A stretch of DNA of 64,000 bases from an uncultured Phascolarctobacterium sp. (GCA_900544795.1 UQWM01000006.1:1-64000); one strand, 5' to 3'; positions 32,913-41,857 are shown, counted from the stretch's first letter. A program made the numbers and translations. Notes: a model not told the origin generated them from the sequence alone.

Positions 32913-33312
32913 AAAAATAACTGATGAAATGAATAAAAGTAAGTCTGTTTATATCCAGGTAGTAGGCGAGCTTTTGCTGGATAGGGTGAAGGCCGAATTG
33001 CAGCGGCAGCTGGCCAGTGCCGAGGCGGAGTTGAAAAAATTACAGGCTGAAGCTAAAGCTCCGGTTACGATAGAAGCACAGGTTGTTGAAAAAGTGCCGG
33101 AAGATATTTTGGCGGAGCTGGAAGAGCTAAGAAGCAAAGAGGCTAATTACAGAAAAAGTGCGGGGGCTTTGGCTTTTAAAATGCATTTCGATGCCATTTC
33201 GAGTGAGTTTAATGCATTGTTATCTACCTTGCGGTCTATAGATGAGGTGGATGTGCAAAAGTATAAAGCTGCTGTAAAAAAACTTTTAGCGGCTATGGAG
33301 GAAAAAGTATAA
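32896..33312 (+). CDS. Coiled-coil phage protein upstream of SSB
   Basis: The 138-residue helical protein has a clear heptad stretch (LLLDRVKAELQRQLASAEAELKKLQAEAK, split here by description: residues about 25-50) and a second helical half ending KAAVKKLLAAMEEKV. The ATG at 32896, ten bases after GGAG, is favoured over ATG 32890 or GTG 32887; the gene overlaps the end of the lipoprotein gene. It ends one base before ssb. No family is recognised; a replication or recombination accessory role is inferred from position. Confidence 0.6.
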   Translation: MEKAIKKITDEMNKSKSVYIQVVGELLLDRVKAELQRQLASAEAELKKLQAEAKAPVTIEAQVVEKVPEDILAELEELRSKEANYRKSAGALAFKMHFDAISSEFNALLSTLRSIDEVDVQKYKAAVKKLLAAMEEKV

Positions 33313-33717
33313 ATGAATAAGGTTATTTTGTTGGGACGTTTAACACGAGATCCCGAGGTTCGTTATACTCAGACCGGTAAAGTGGTTACGCAGTTTACTT
33401 TGGCAGTAGATAGGCCGTTTAGTAATCAGGCTGGACAGAAAGAAGCTGATTTTATTCCTGTCATAGTATGGGGCAGAGTTGCGGAGAATATTGGAAATAC
33501 AGTTAAAAAAGGGCAGCGCCTGCTTGTTGAAGGCCGGTTGCAAATAAGAAGTTACGACGCTAAGGACGGATCTAAACGCTGGATAACAGAAATTATCGCC
33601 GCTAATTGTGAGTATATTGAGCGCAAAGCTGAACAAGTACAGGCTGCACCGGTTGCTGCCAGTGGATTTGAAAGCTTTGGGGCAGTAGAGCCTTGTGATG
33701 CGGAAATACCGTTTTAA
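33313..33717 (+). CDS. ssb: Single-stranded DNA-binding protein
   Basis: The 134-residue SSB has an OB-fold domain (residues 1-105) opening MNKVILLGRLTRDPEVRYTQTG and containing VVTQFTLAVDRPF and EADFIPVIVWGR. The short linker and the C-terminal tip DAEIPF match the conserved acidic tail that recruits replication partners. It is phage-encoded, directly after the coiled-coil gene and before a sliding-clamp gene, forming a replication module. Confidence 0.95.
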   Translation: MNKVILLGRLTRDPEVRYTQTGKVVTQFTLAVDRPFSNQAGQKEADFIPVIVWGRVAENIGNTVKKGQRLLVEGRLQIRSYDAKDGSKRWITEIIAANCEYIERKAEQVQAAPVAASGFESFGAVEPCDAEIPF

Positions 33718-33744
33718 TGGAGGATGCAAATATGAGGTGCTTGT

Positions 33745-34866
33745 ATGAAAGTAAGTATTGCTTGTGATGATTTAAAACGTGCCTTGGAGTGTGTTTCTTT
33801 GGCGTCCGGTGGATCTACAGGTAAAGGTAAAAAGAAAGATGAGGATGTAACTGATGCTGGTGGTATTAGCATTAGCGTTACACCAGCAGGAAAAGAGCTG
33901 TGCCTGATTACCTTTAGAAAACGCGGAGCTTTTGAATTTATTGAATATTTGGCGACGGGTAAGAGCCGGAACCCGGACGAAGCTGCTTGCGTAGTTGATT
34001 CGAAACGATTTGTAGCATTAGCCAAGCTGTTTAGTGGTAGTGTGGAGCTTAGTTTCAGCGAAAAAGAAATAACGTTTGTCGGTGAAAACAGCTGCTATAA
34101 ACTTATGGTTTTACTTGATTATGAGCTGGAAGCGCCAGTGTTTGCTGATGCGCAGCTGGTGATTAGTCCTGCAATATTAGCCGACGTGCATCGTCGCTGC
34201 GAATTTGCCTGTAATAAAGATCTAAACCATGTGCAAAGTGCAATGCAGTTAAATTTGCGGAGTGATGGCAGTGCTGTCTGCTATGGCTCGCAAAGTCACA
34301 TGGCTGCGCAGTATGTAGTGCCGTCTACGGGTGTGCGGGTTGATAAAAGTATCTTGATATTGCCGATAAGTATGGCTCATATTTGTGAACTGGCAGATAA
34401 CCAGGATATAAACTTAGCTGTTGATAATAAGGGTCTGTATGCTGTTACAGAGCGCTATCGTTATTATGCTAAGCCGCTGGCTGGTAATTATCCTGACTGT
34501 GCAAGGGTTATGAATCAGCCTGCGGAAAAAACTTTAAAAGTAAGTAAATTGCGGTTATTGGAAGCCATAAGCAGGGCTACGGTGGTTGCCGATGATGGAA
34601 GCTTTAGCCGGTTGAAAATGAGCAATAACGGCAATGACTTATTGCTGGAAGCTGTCAGCGAGGTTGGCAGCGCAGAGGAGATTATTGCACTTGAAAGTAT
34701 AGACGGGCCGATGGAAAAACGGACTATAAACGGTTCCCGGCTGCGGAGTATTGTCTATGCGATCAGCGGCGATGAGGTTGTTATAAAATTTGGCGCGCCT
34801 TTGTCGCCTTTGGTGATTTGCGGTACAGGCGGCGAATGTACATATGTTCTAGCGTCTATGAGGTGA
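33745..34866 (+). CDS. Phage-encoded DNA polymerase III beta subunit-like sliding clamp
   Basis: The 373-residue protein has the length and three-domain plan of DnaN. The opening KVSIACDDLKRALECVSLAS matches the first clamp helix. In the middle, GSQSHMAAQYVVPS resembles the 'T.d.hRLa' strand. The last domain holds RLLEAISRATVVADDG, GDEVVIKF and the terminal strand CTYVLASMR, matching the usual 'y.vmPmrl' end. A Gly/Lys/Asp-rich insertion lies near residues 22-38. No phage DNA polymerase is encoded here, so it would load onto host polymerase. Its stop overlaps the next start (ATGA). Confidence 0.78.
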   Translation: MKVSIACDDLKRALECVSLASGGSTGKGKKKDEDVTDAGGISISVTPAGKELCLITFRKRGAFEFIEYLATGKSRNPDEAACVVDSKRFVALAKLFSGSVELSFSEKEITFVGENSCYKLMVLLDYELEAPVFADAQLVISPAILADVHRRCEFACNKDLNHVQSAMQLNLRSDGSAVCYGSQSHMAAQYVVPSTGVRVDKSILILPISMAHICELADNQDINLAVDNKGLYAVTERYRYYAKPLAGNYPDCARVMNQPAEKTLKVSKLRLLEAISRATVVADDGSFSRLKMSNNGNDLLLEAVSEVGSAEEIIALESIDGPMEKRTINGSRLRSIVYAISGDEVVIKFGAPLSPLVICGTGGECTYVLASMR

Positions 34867-35681
34867 TGGCAGTGAGCGGATGGATTAAGCTGCACCGGCA
34901 GATAATGCAGAGTAAGCTGTGGCGGTCGTTAGATGCTGATGGCAAGGTTATACTTATAACTTTGCTGTTGCGTGCTGCGCATAGGCCGTTTATATGGAGC
35001 GTTGGCAAAAAGTCTGTTAGCTTAGGCGTCGGCGAACTTTTTGTGTCGGTACGATCATTTGCAGATGAGCTGGGTGTGACTGTAAGCGGCTTGCGCAGTA
35101 CGTTGAAACAGCTGGTGAAAGCAGAGTTTATTGAGGTTGCAGCTGATAATATTGGTACTAAGGTGAAAATAGTGAATTGGCCGGTTTACCAGTCAATGGG
35201 TGAAACAGAAGATAGCACATATAAATGCGCAGAAAATGAAACACAGCAGCAGGAAGTACTGGTGCGGGAACCGGCTGTGCAAAAGACCTGTGAAAAAACA
35301 GGTATTGAATCAGGCAATCAAACGCATTCTGACACACATAACAATAATTATTTTAATAATAATTATAATAACAAGAACCAAAACAGCGGTCTGAAAGCTG
35401 CTATTAATCGATATCAGAAAAATTTCGGGCTTATTCCGACGGCAAAGCTGTCAGATTTTGTTGATATAGCGGCTGCGGTACCTGAATTTTGGCTTGGAAA
35501 GGCATTGGATGAGCTGATTGCAGCCAATAGGGTGAACCGGATAAGAGTTCCGCTGGCGTATTGGTCCAGTATTTTGCGCAACTGGCAAGCGTCTGGGAAA
35601 GCAGAACCATGGCAGAAGGAAGAAAAGGCTGCTGGTGGTATGATGGACTTTTATGCAAGCAAGGGAGTGAATGTGATATGA
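34866..35681 (+). CDS. DnaD/replisome-organizer-like phage replication protein
   Basis: The 271-residue protein opens AVSGWIKLHRQIMQSKLWRSL, followed by a winged-helix region (FADELGVTVSGLRSTLKQLVKAEFI). A Gln/Asn-rich linker (about residues 125-180) and a C-terminal DnaD/DnaB-II-like helical domain (LSDFVDIAAAVPEFWLGKALDEL... YWSSILRNW) follow. This is the usual plan of origin-binding replication initiators in siphoviruses. The start overlaps the clamp gene's stop. The Asn-rich linker is encoded by repetitive AAT/AAC codons at 35340-35385, a place where a phage origin can lie. Confidence 0.8.
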   Translation: MAVSGWIKLHRQIMQSKLWRSLDADGKVILITLLLRAAHRPFIWSVGKKSVSLGVGELFVSVRSFADELGVTVSGLRSTLKQLVKAEFIEVAADNIGTKVKIVNWPVYQSMGETEDSTYKCAENETQQQEVLVREPAVQKTCEKTGIESGNQTHSDTHNNNYFNNNYNNKNQNSGLKAAINRYQKNFGLIPTAKLSDFVDIAAAVPEFWLGKALDELIAANRVNRIRVPLAYWSSILRNWQASGKAEPWQKEEKAAGGMMDFYASKGVNVI

Positions 35682-36307
35682 CTATGGTTTCAGATGCTAA
35701 TATCGGCGAAGCGCTTTTTAGGCTGGAATGTCAAAATCTGTATGATACTGCTGCCCGGCTTGATGCTAAAAGCAAACAAGCGGTAAGAGAAGCGAGATTT
35801 AACGAATGGCGAGAGCTTTTTAGCGGTCAGGTTGATATTGACGTCTGGAACATGGCCGTTGATCTTGCTGTCAGGCATTGCAAAGGTTGGCCGAGCCTGT
35901 CTGAAATGTGTGACTTTGTTGATTCTGCGATGAAAAAACAGGAAACTGTGATTGCGGAAAAAAGAAAACAGCTTGAAGCCGCAGAGGATGCTGGCAAAAA
36001 AGTTATCAAGGTTAACGTGAAGGCGATCTTGGAAGCTGCGCGTGCTGGTGAGTTAAAAAAATATAAAGTTAATCAGGTGACGCCTGAAGTAATAGCTTTT
36101 AGTAAAAAAAGATGGCCTGACGCAGATCTTGAGTTTGTCGAAAGTAACGCTTTTGCCATAGTGTCGGTAATGAAACAGGAAGCGGTTTGCAGTAAGTGTA
36201 TGGATCCCCGCTATTGTAAAACTAATGGCTATAAAAATGTTGGCAGGATAGATAAGCATAGCGGTATATTATATGGGCATATGGTACCATGCCCCGCGAA
36301 AGGATGA
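35678..36307 (+). CDS. Helicase-loader/inhibitor-like protein with C-terminal cysteine cluster
   Basis: The 209-residue protein has an N-terminal helical part (WRELFSGQVDIDVWNMAVDLAV then WPSLSEMCDFV) resembling phage helicase loader/inhibitor (G39P-type) domains. It ends in CSKCMDPRYCKTNGY...CPAKG, four cysteines that could bind zinc as in DnaC-type loaders. There is no P-loop ATPase. It overlaps the DnaD-like gene by four bases (ATGA). A role in placing host DnaB helicase at the phage origin is likely from position and fold resemblance. Confidence 0.62.
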   Translation: MTMVSDANIGEALFRLECQNLYDTAARLDAKSKQAVREARFNEWRELFSGQVDIDVWNMAVDLAVRHCKGWPSLSEMCDFVDSAMKKQETVIAEKRKQLEAAEDAGKKVIKVNVKAILEAARAGELKKYKVNQVTPEVIAFSKKRWPDADLEFVESNAFAIVSVMKQEAVCSKCMDPRYCKTNGYKNVGRIDKHSGILYGHMVPCPAKG

Positions 36308-36312
36308 AACTA

Positions 36313-36612
36313 ATGAAGATTTGGAAGGATGCTGACGGCAGGGAGATCAAAGTCGAAATGTGTGCGGCGGGGCTGTATGTGGTCAGGGGGGTCGGGCAGA
36401 TCGATAGGCTTGGCCGCGTAGTTGTAGGCCCAACGAGCAGTAAGGCTTTGGCACAGGACTTTTTGGACAGCTGGGCAGAGAAGCGGTTGCTGCATAATGT
36501 TGATGATTTTGATGTCGATTTGTACAATGAGCGGCTGGATGCTGTTGAAGATAACTGTGCAGGTTGCTTGTTTTGGGGGAATTGCTGCGAGAGGATTGAG
36601 AGAAGTGACTGA
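36313..36612 (+). CDS. Small phage protein with C-terminal cysteines
   Basis: The 99-residue protein has a beta-rich N-terminus (GREIKVEMCAAGLYVVRGVG) and a C-terminal CAGCLFWGNCCERIE motif that could coordinate metal. The ATG at 36313 follows AAAGGATG by seven bases. Its end overlaps the next gene's start. No family is recognised. Confidence 0.6.
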   Translation: MKIWKDADGREIKVEMCAAGLYVVRGVGQIDRLGRVVVGPTSSKALAQDFLDSWAEKRLLHNVDDFDVDLYNERLDAVEDNCAGCLFWGNCCERIERSD

Positions 36613-37063
36613 TTATTTGAGAAAAGCTGAAATTGTTTTAAAAAATTATAGTCTGCTTAGGGAAAGTCTGCGTCACATCAATCACAGAATAAGCAAATTG
36701 ACGATGATGGGCGCACCTAAGACGCTGACGGCTTTGGATGTTTCTGCTGTTAGCGGTACCGGCAGAATGACAACAGAAGCTATATTGGCTGAGATGGCAG
36801 ATAAGCAAGCGGAGAAGGCAGCGACGATACAGACGATACATGATATTGAACAGGCGCTTGCAGCGGTGGAAGAAAGGAAAGAGTGTGAAGATTATCGAAA
36901 ACTACTTATAATGTGGTATGTGGATGAACTGGGCAAAGAACAGATCATAAGCATATTGGGATACTCGTCCAGGCAAAGTATTTACAGCCATCGTCATAAA
37001 GCACTCAGAAAATTTGCTGTTGCGTACTTTGGTGCGAAAGCTATGGAATTGGAAAAACAATAG
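36605..37063 (+). CDS. ArpU/DUF1492-like late transcription regulator
   Basis: The 152-residue protein has a helical N-terminal half and a C-terminal sigma-region-4-like helix-turn-helix (MWYVDELGKEQIISILGYSSRQSIYSHRHKAL). This is the layout of the ArpU/RinA/DUF1492 proteins that activate late operons in Firmicutes phages. The GTG at 36605 overlaps the preceding stop. It is the last gene before a candidate late promoter and the packaging genes, exactly where such regulators lie. Confidence 0.78.
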   Translation: MTDYLRKAEIVLKNYSLLRESLRHINHRISKLTMMGAPKTLTALDVSAVSGTGRMTTEAILAEMADKQAEKAATIQTIHDIEQALAAVEERKECEDYRKLLIMWYVDELGKEQIISILGYSSRQSIYSHRHKALRKFAVAYFGAKAMELEKQ

Positions 37064-37083
37064 ACATTTTTTTGATTTTTATG

Positions 37084-37092
37084 TGATATACT
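37084..37092 (+). promoter_or_regulatory. Candidate late promoter (extended -10)
   Basis: TGATATACT gives an extended -10 (TG-A-TATACT). No good -35 stands at 16-18 bases; TAGACA is 20 bases up. An activator-dependent late promoter would look like this, and the ArpU-like regulator gene ends just upstream. Confidence 0.4.
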
Positions 37093-37121
37093 TGGTACAA
37101 GTAAAGGTTTAAAATAAATTT

Positions 37122-37155
37122 AAAGCACTGGTCGCCATTTGGCTTCCGGTGCTTT
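37122..37155 (+). terminator. Hairpin between regulator and HNH gene
   Basis: A 10-bp stem (AAAGCACTGG/CCGGTGCTTT, one G-T pair) has a loop that itself contains GCC/GGC. It is followed by a short T-rich stretch (TTTGCTTTT). It could end early transcripts or be read through under late control. Confidence 0.55.
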
Positions 37156-37181
37156 TGCTTTTCCTGAAAGGTGGTGATGCT

Positions 37182-37550
37182 TTGGCGAACAGGTTGAAGC
37201 GTGAATGTAGGAAGCTGGGGTGCCTGAATTTAACGGATAGTAAAGGTGGTTATTGTACTGAACATAGCAATGAAACATATCTGCGCTATGATCGGCAGCG
37301 TCTTAGCAGCAAAGAGCGCGGCTATAATTATCGCTGGACTAAATACAGAAGTTGGTTTTTGCGGCTGCATCCAATTTGTGCAAAGTGCGGCAGAGCTGCT
37401 GCCAGCGTCGTAGATCACATCGTTCCGCATAAAGGCGATGATGTTTTGTTTTGGGCTGCTGATAATCATCAGGCACTTTGCAAAAGGTGTCATGACATTA
37501 AAACATCTTCAGAGGATGGTGGTTTTGGTAATAAAATTTCAAAAAAATAA
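37182..37550 (+). CDS. HNH endonuclease of the packaging module
   Basis: The 122-residue HNH nuclease reads ICAKCGR...VVDHIVPHKGDD...NHQALCKRCHDIKT: the catalytic His-Asn-His residues plus two CxxC zinc pairs. The TTG at 37182 follows AAAGGTGG by seven bases. In HK97-like cos phages an HNH protein encoded next to terminase is needed for specific cos cleavage, and the placement here, 147 bases before the small terminase, matches. Confidence 0.87.
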   Translation: MANRLKRECRKLGCLNLTDSKGGYCTEHSNETYLRYDRQRLSSKERGYNYRWTKYRSWFLRLHPICAKCGRAAASVVDHIVPHKGDDVLFWAADNHQALCKRCHDIKTSSEDGGFGNKISKK

Positions 37551-37697
37551 AAAAATAGAAGAAAATTTTTCCTTCGCCAATGGGGTAGGGGATCAATATC
37601 TTTGAGGGGTTAAAAAGCAGTACCGCGCTAATCTCTTCTTTTTGAAAAATTCCCCTATCAATATTTTTTATGAACTTTATGAATGGAGGTGATAAAG
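37551..37697 (+). other. Non-coding gap, candidate cos region
   Basis: These 147 bases between HNH and the small terminase have no open frame. They hold short internal repeats (ATCAATAT at two places, GGGGTAGGGG facing ATTCCCCT) and a T-rich end before GGAGGTGAT. cos sites of HK97-type phages lie here. The assignment is positional; no cut site can be read from sequence alone. Confidence 0.35.
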
Positions 37698-38150
37698 ATG
37701 CCGTCGAATGCTATTGCTACAGATGTTATCCAGTTTAATCGTGAAAACGGTACTGGCAAGCATTATACAAATGCAGAAATTGAAAAACGACAGGAGGCCG
37801 AAGCAAAGCTTAAACGTAAAACGGTTAGGCTGACGGCACCTGACTATTTAAAGTCGGAGCATAAAGCTGCGGCTTTTAAAATTTGGAAGCGGATCACAGG
37901 TGAGGCCAAGGATATTGAGTTGTTCGATAATTGCGATTCAGGGACGCTTGCCGCTTATTGTGATGTCAGGGCGCAGTATGAAGAGGCCACAAGCAGGATG
38001 CTGCCAGATCTGAAAAAATGTGAGAAACTGCTGAAGCTGATGCTGATGTACGCTGAAAAATTGGGCCTTACTCCGGTATCGAGGGCACGTTTGGTTGTTA
38101 AACGTGCAGGTGCTGAAGAACCAGACGACAAGGGGGAGCTGTTTGAATGA
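37698..38150 (+). CDS. Terminase small subunit (P27 family)
   Basis: The 150-residue protein has a basic N-terminus and the P27-type core (RLTAPDYLKSEHKAAAFKIWKRITGE; DSGTLAAYCDVRAQYEEA; LLKLMLMYAEKLGLTPVSRARLV). It would recognise the packaging start on phage DNA. The ATG at 37698 follows GGAGGTGATAA; the ATG at 37683 lies before that site. It overlaps the large subunit by four bases. Confidence 0.88.
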   Translation: MPSNAIATDVIQFNRENGTGKHYTNAEIEKRQEAEAKLKRKTVRLTAPDYLKSEHKAAAFKIWKRITGEAKDIELFDNCDSGTLAAYCDVRAQYEEATSRMLPDLKKCEKLLKLMLMYAEKLGLTPVSRARLVVKRAGAEEPDDKGELFE

Positions 38151-39922
38151 CGGATTATTCGGAAATGTACGTTACGCACCGTTATGCGCAGGAAGTCGTC
38201 GATGGCCTGCGACTTGCCTGCACGGCGGAAATACAGGCGTGTAGGCGGCATCTGCTGGATCTGAGGCGGCAGGGTACTGATGAATTTCCGTATGTATTCG
38301 ATGAAAGTAGGGCCAACAGGATTTTTGACTGGTTTGAAAAGTGCTGCTGCCATGTGCGCGGAGTTTACGCTGGACAAAATATTCAGCTGATGCCGTTTCA
38401 GTATTTCGATCTTGGCAGTGTTTTCGGCTGGGTGCGTATGGATTCCGGTGCTCGCCGTTTTAAAAGAGCCTTTGAATTTCGCGCCCGTGGCAATGTTAAA
38501 AGCACAGAGATGTCAGGCATTGCTTTGTATGGTATGTGCTCTGACGTGATCTATCCGCCATACCGCCCGGAACAAAGGATGTATGAAATGCTGCCGGAGG
38601 TTGAATGTGCGGCGGTTGACCGCGATCAGGCTAAACGTGTTTGGGGCGATGCAAGGGCTATGGCTGAAATGTCTGCGGATATAGCCAAGCGCTTAGAAGT
38701 CAGAGCATCTGTTATTTGGCATAAAAAGCGTAAAGGTTGGCTGCGTGCCTTGAGCCGTGAAACTAAAAACAAAGATTCCGGCGCTCCGTGTATCGTCATC
38801 ATCGATGAATATCACGCACATCAAACCTCGGAGATCGTGGACGTTTTAAAATCAGGCTTTGGTAAACGCTGGCAGTCTTTGATGCTGATTATATCGACTG
38901 CTGGCAAAGATGCTGAAAATAATCCCTGCAAACTTGAATATGACTATGCGAAAAGTATTTTGGATGGAAGCAATGTGCAGGAGGATTATTTTGCCATCAT
39001 CCGGGAGCTGGATGATAAGGATGATGTTAAGAATCCCACAGTATGGGTCAAGGCGAATCCTATTTTGCAGCATATGACTGAATATGCTGAAGGCCTGCTG
39101 TCTGAAATCAAGTCGGAGTGCAGTATGGCATACGGCAGTGGAGATGCGGCAAAAATACGGGAATTTTTGACTAAACGCTGTAACATCTGGCAGCAGGACA
39201 GCGAGTTTAAATATCTGACCAGCGAGCAGCTGGAAAAATGGCGGTCGTTAGCTGTGCCGCATGATGAGTTTATGGAACTGATAAAAAATACTGAACATAT
39301 TGCCGGCTATGACCTGTCTAAAAAAATTGACTTGACGGCTTCAGGCGGTTGCTGCAATTTGCCGGATGGTAGAGTTGCGGTCTGGGCGCATGGTTATATT
39401 CCGGAGGAAGCTGTTAGTAGGCATGAAAAAACTGACCGGGTACCGTATAGGGAGTGGGCGAAAGGCAATTGGGTAACGGCGACACCGGGCGCTGTGGTCG
39501 ATTATGACAAGATCACAGAGTATGTTGATGATTTTAATCGCCAGATAGGTAGGGTGCCGGCCGAAGATTGTTTTGATCCGTACAATGCGACACTGTATAT
39601 GACGCAGATGGAGAAAAAGAGCAGCAGAACGGTTGTCGAGGTGCGGCAGGGAACGCTGACGCTTTCGGAACCAACGAATAGGCTACGGGAACTTATTGTA
39701 TCAGAAAAGGTAGTACATGATGGTAATCCACTGCTGACCTGGGCGTTAAGCAATGCCTATGCTGTGTCTGATAGCAATGAGAACATTAAACTTAGCAAAC
39801 GCAATAAAGATGATAGCCAGCGTATAGATCCTGTTGCAGCGGTGATAAATGCTTTGAGCAGGTTGCCTAAAATGGCTAAAAAGCGCAGTAAGTATGAAGA
39901 TGAGGATGTTTTGGAACTTTGA
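38147..39922 (+). CDS. Terminase large subunit
   Basis: The 591-residue packaging motor/nuclease has an adenosine-binding Q-like motif near PFQYFDLGSVFGW. The P-loop is replaced by the phage type RARGNVKSTE, as in HK97-like TerL, and Walker B reads CIVIIDEYHAH. The C-terminal RNase-H-like nuclease has AGYDLSKKIDLTA and DPYNATLYM. Length is normal (550-600). It overlaps terS and is followed by portal. Confidence 0.94.
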   Translation: MTDYSEMYVTHRYAQEVVDGLRLACTAEIQACRRHLLDLRRQGTDEFPYVFDESRANRIFDWFEKCCCHVRGVYAGQNIQLMPFQYFDLGSVFGWVRMDSGARRFKRAFEFRARGNVKSTEMSGIALYGMCSDVIYPPYRPEQRMYEMLPEVECAAVDRDQAKRVWGDARAMAEMSADIAKRLEVRASVIWHKKRKGWLRALSRETKNKDSGAPCIVIIDEYHAHQTSEIVDVLKSGFGKRWQSLMLIISTAGKDAENNPCKLEYDYAKSILDGSNVQEDYFAIIRELDDKDDVKNPTVWVKANPILQHMTEYAEGLLSEIKSECSMAYGSGDAAKIREFLTKRCNIWQQDSEFKYLTSEQLEKWRSLAVPHDEFMELIKNTEHIAGYDLSKKIDLTASGGCCNLPDGRVAVWAHGYIPEEAVSRHEKTDRVPYREWAKGNWVTATPGAVVDYDKITEYVDDFNRQIGRVPAEDCFDPYNATLYMTQMEKKSSRTVVEVRQGTLTLSEPTNRLRELIVSEKVVHDGNPLLTWALSNAYAVSDSNENIKLSKRNKDDSQRIDPVAAVINALSRLPKMAKKRSKYEDEDVLEL

Positions 39923-39943
39923 CGGAAGGAGGTGAAAAAGGCG

Positions 39944-41212
39944 ATGAAAATAAAAATACCTTTTATTGAGAGGTCGTTAGAAATATCATTTGATGACGCT
40001 GGTGGAAAATGGGCTACGTCAGGAGGAAGCCCTATTGATGCGGTTGTCAAAGCTGCTGGCGTGACTGAGGAAAAAGCGCTGCGTCTTGACGCGGTGTATG
40101 CCTGTGTGCAGCTGTATGCAAGGACTATGGCAGCAATGCCCCTGATACTGTACAAAAAGACGGATAAGGGCAAAGAACGCGCTGTAAACCATTATTTATA
40201 CAGGCTGTTGCATGATGAACCTAATCCCAATATGACAAGCTATGTTTTTCGTCAAATATTGGAGGCTTCGCTTAAAACATGGGGCAATGGTTACGCTTGG
40301 ATAGAATTTGATGAAGATTGGAAAATCAAGCATTTATGGCCCCTGCATCCTGAGAGCGTATTCCCGCAAAGGGACTTGCGGACTGGCGAGCTTTTCTATG
40401 ATGTTATTTTTTATAATGGCAGGCGCTGTATTTTGCGCGCGTATGAAATGCTGCATATTCCGGGGTTGGGCTTTGATGGTATTTCCGGTCGGTCTCCAAT
40501 CAGACAATGCGCTGAAACTATGGGCTTGTCACTTTCAATCAGAAAATATGGCAATAAGTTTTTTGACAACGGCGCGCGGCCTTCCGGTGTGCTTGAACAT
40601 CCCGGAGCGTTGACTGAAGCTGCGCAGGAAAGACTGAAGAAGAGTTTTGATAAGCGTTATTCCGGAATTGAGAACGCGGCCAAAACAATGCTTTTAGAAG
40701 AAGGTATGACTTATAAGCAAATAGGCGTTCCGCCGGAAGAAGCGCAGTTTTTGGAAAGCCGTAAATATTCAGTAACAGAAATTGCAAGGATATACAGTGT
40801 TCCCCCACATATGATTGGTGATCTTGACCGGGCGACGTTCAGTAATATTGAGAGTCAGGATATCAATTTTGCCAAGCATACGATCATGCCGGAATGCGTC
40901 TGCTGGGAGCAGGAGCTGCGCAGAAAGCTTCTGACGACAGAAGAAAATGAGGCTTATGAGATTGAATACTTGATGGATGGCCTTGTACGCGGTGATATGC
41001 CGAGCCGTTATCAAGCGTATGCTATTGGCAAGCAGTGGGGCTTCCTTAGCACGAATGATGTCCGGGCGAAAGAAAACATGAATTTTGTTAAAGATGGCGA
41101 TGTTTTATATACGCCACTTAATATGATTGCCAGCGATCAGTCTGCTGCCTATTGGCAGTCTCGGATCGATGCGCAAAAACAAGTGCAGAAGGGAGGTGAA
41201 AGTAATGAGTAA
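39944..41212 (+). CDS. Portal protein (HK97 family)
   Basis: The 422-residue dodecamer-forming portal has DAVYACVQLYARTMAAMPLILYKK, then LLHDEPNPNMTSYVFRQILEASLKTWGNGYAWIEF and the FESRKYSVTEIARIYSVPPHMIG block (here LESRKYS), all hallmarks of HK97-type portals. The ATG at 39944 is ten bases after AAGGAGGTG; the GTG at 39932 overlaps that site. Its end overlaps the protease gene by eight bases. Confidence 0.94.
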   Translation: MKIKIPFIERSLEISFDDAGGKWATSGGSPIDAVVKAAGVTEEKALRLDAVYACVQLYARTMAAMPLILYKKTDKGKERAVNHYLYRLLHDEPNPNMTSYVFRQILEASLKTWGNGYAWIEFDEDWKIKHLWPLHPESVFPQRDLRTGELFYDVIFYNGRRCILRAYEMLHIPGLGFDGISGRSPIRQCAETMGLSLSIRKYGNKFFDNGARPSGVLEHPGALTEAAQERLKKSFDKRYSGIENAAKTMLLEEGMTYKQIGVPPEEAQFLESRKYSVTEIARIYSVPPHMIGDLDRATFSNIESQDINFAKHTIMPECVCWEQELRRKLLTTEENEAYEIEYLMDGLVRGDMPSRYQAYAIGKQWGFLSTNDVRAKENMNFVKDGDVLYTPLNMIASDQSAAYWQSRIDAQKQVQKGGESNE

Positions 41213-41852
41213 ATTATTGTATCGTTCTTTGCGTATGGATGCACCAGTTGACAGCACGAACCGAACTACTAAAGTAAGTTTTTCGTCTGAACAGGCGGTG
41301 CGCCGCTATGATTGGGGCAGAGATGAATATTACATGGAGATTTTGGGACACGAACAAGGCAATGTTGATTTGTCGCGGTTGAGTGATTTAGGCGTAGTTT
41401 TGTTTAACCATGATCGAGATAAGGTCATTGGTGCTGTTGAGTGTCCTGCGCTTGATGCAGCTTCACATCGTTGCCTCGCAGCTATTCGTTTTGATAAAGA
41501 TGATGATAGCGAAAAAGTTTATCAGAAAGTTTATAGCGGTACCTTGAAAGGTATTTCCGTTGGGTATTCGGTATCACGCTGGGAAATCGTTACAGCGGGC
41601 AGCAAATCAAGCTGCGGCCGTTTTGATGGCCCTTGCCGGATTGCCAGAGAGTGGCAGCCATATGAAATATCTGTTGTAAGTATTCCGGCAGATACTGCTG
41701 TTGGTATTGGCCGGGATTTTGACGGTGTAGATGATGAAACAATAGAAGAGTTTAGGGCCTATCTAACGTTTAAGAGAGATGTAAAAAAACAGGGCCAGGA
41801 AACTAATGCCCTGCGAATGAAGGAAATTGAGATTTTAGAAATGGAAGGATGA
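41205..41852 (+). CDS. Prohead protease (HK97 gp4-like, U35)
   Basis: The 215-residue serine protease would cleave capsid delta domains. It contains VVLFNHDRDKVIGAVE with the catalytic His, SGTLKGISVGYSV with the Ser region, and WQPYEISVVSIPADTAVGIGR, all typical of the family. Gene order portal-protease-capsid is canonical. The ATG at 41205 follows GGGAGGTG. A 21-residue insertion around GSKSSCGRFDGPCR is unusual but compatible with function. Confidence 0.9.
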   Translation: MSKLLYRSLRMDAPVDSTNRTTKVSFSSEQAVRRYDWGRDEYYMEILGHEQGNVDLSRLSDLGVVLFNHDRDKVIGAVECPALDAASHRCLAAIRFDKDDDSEKVYQKVYSGTLKGISVGYSVSRWEIVTAGSKSSCGRFDGPCRIAREWQPYEISVVSIPADTAVGIGRDFDGVDDETIEEFRAYLTFKRDVKKQGQETNALRMKEIEILEMEG

Positions 41853-41857
41853 TATCA

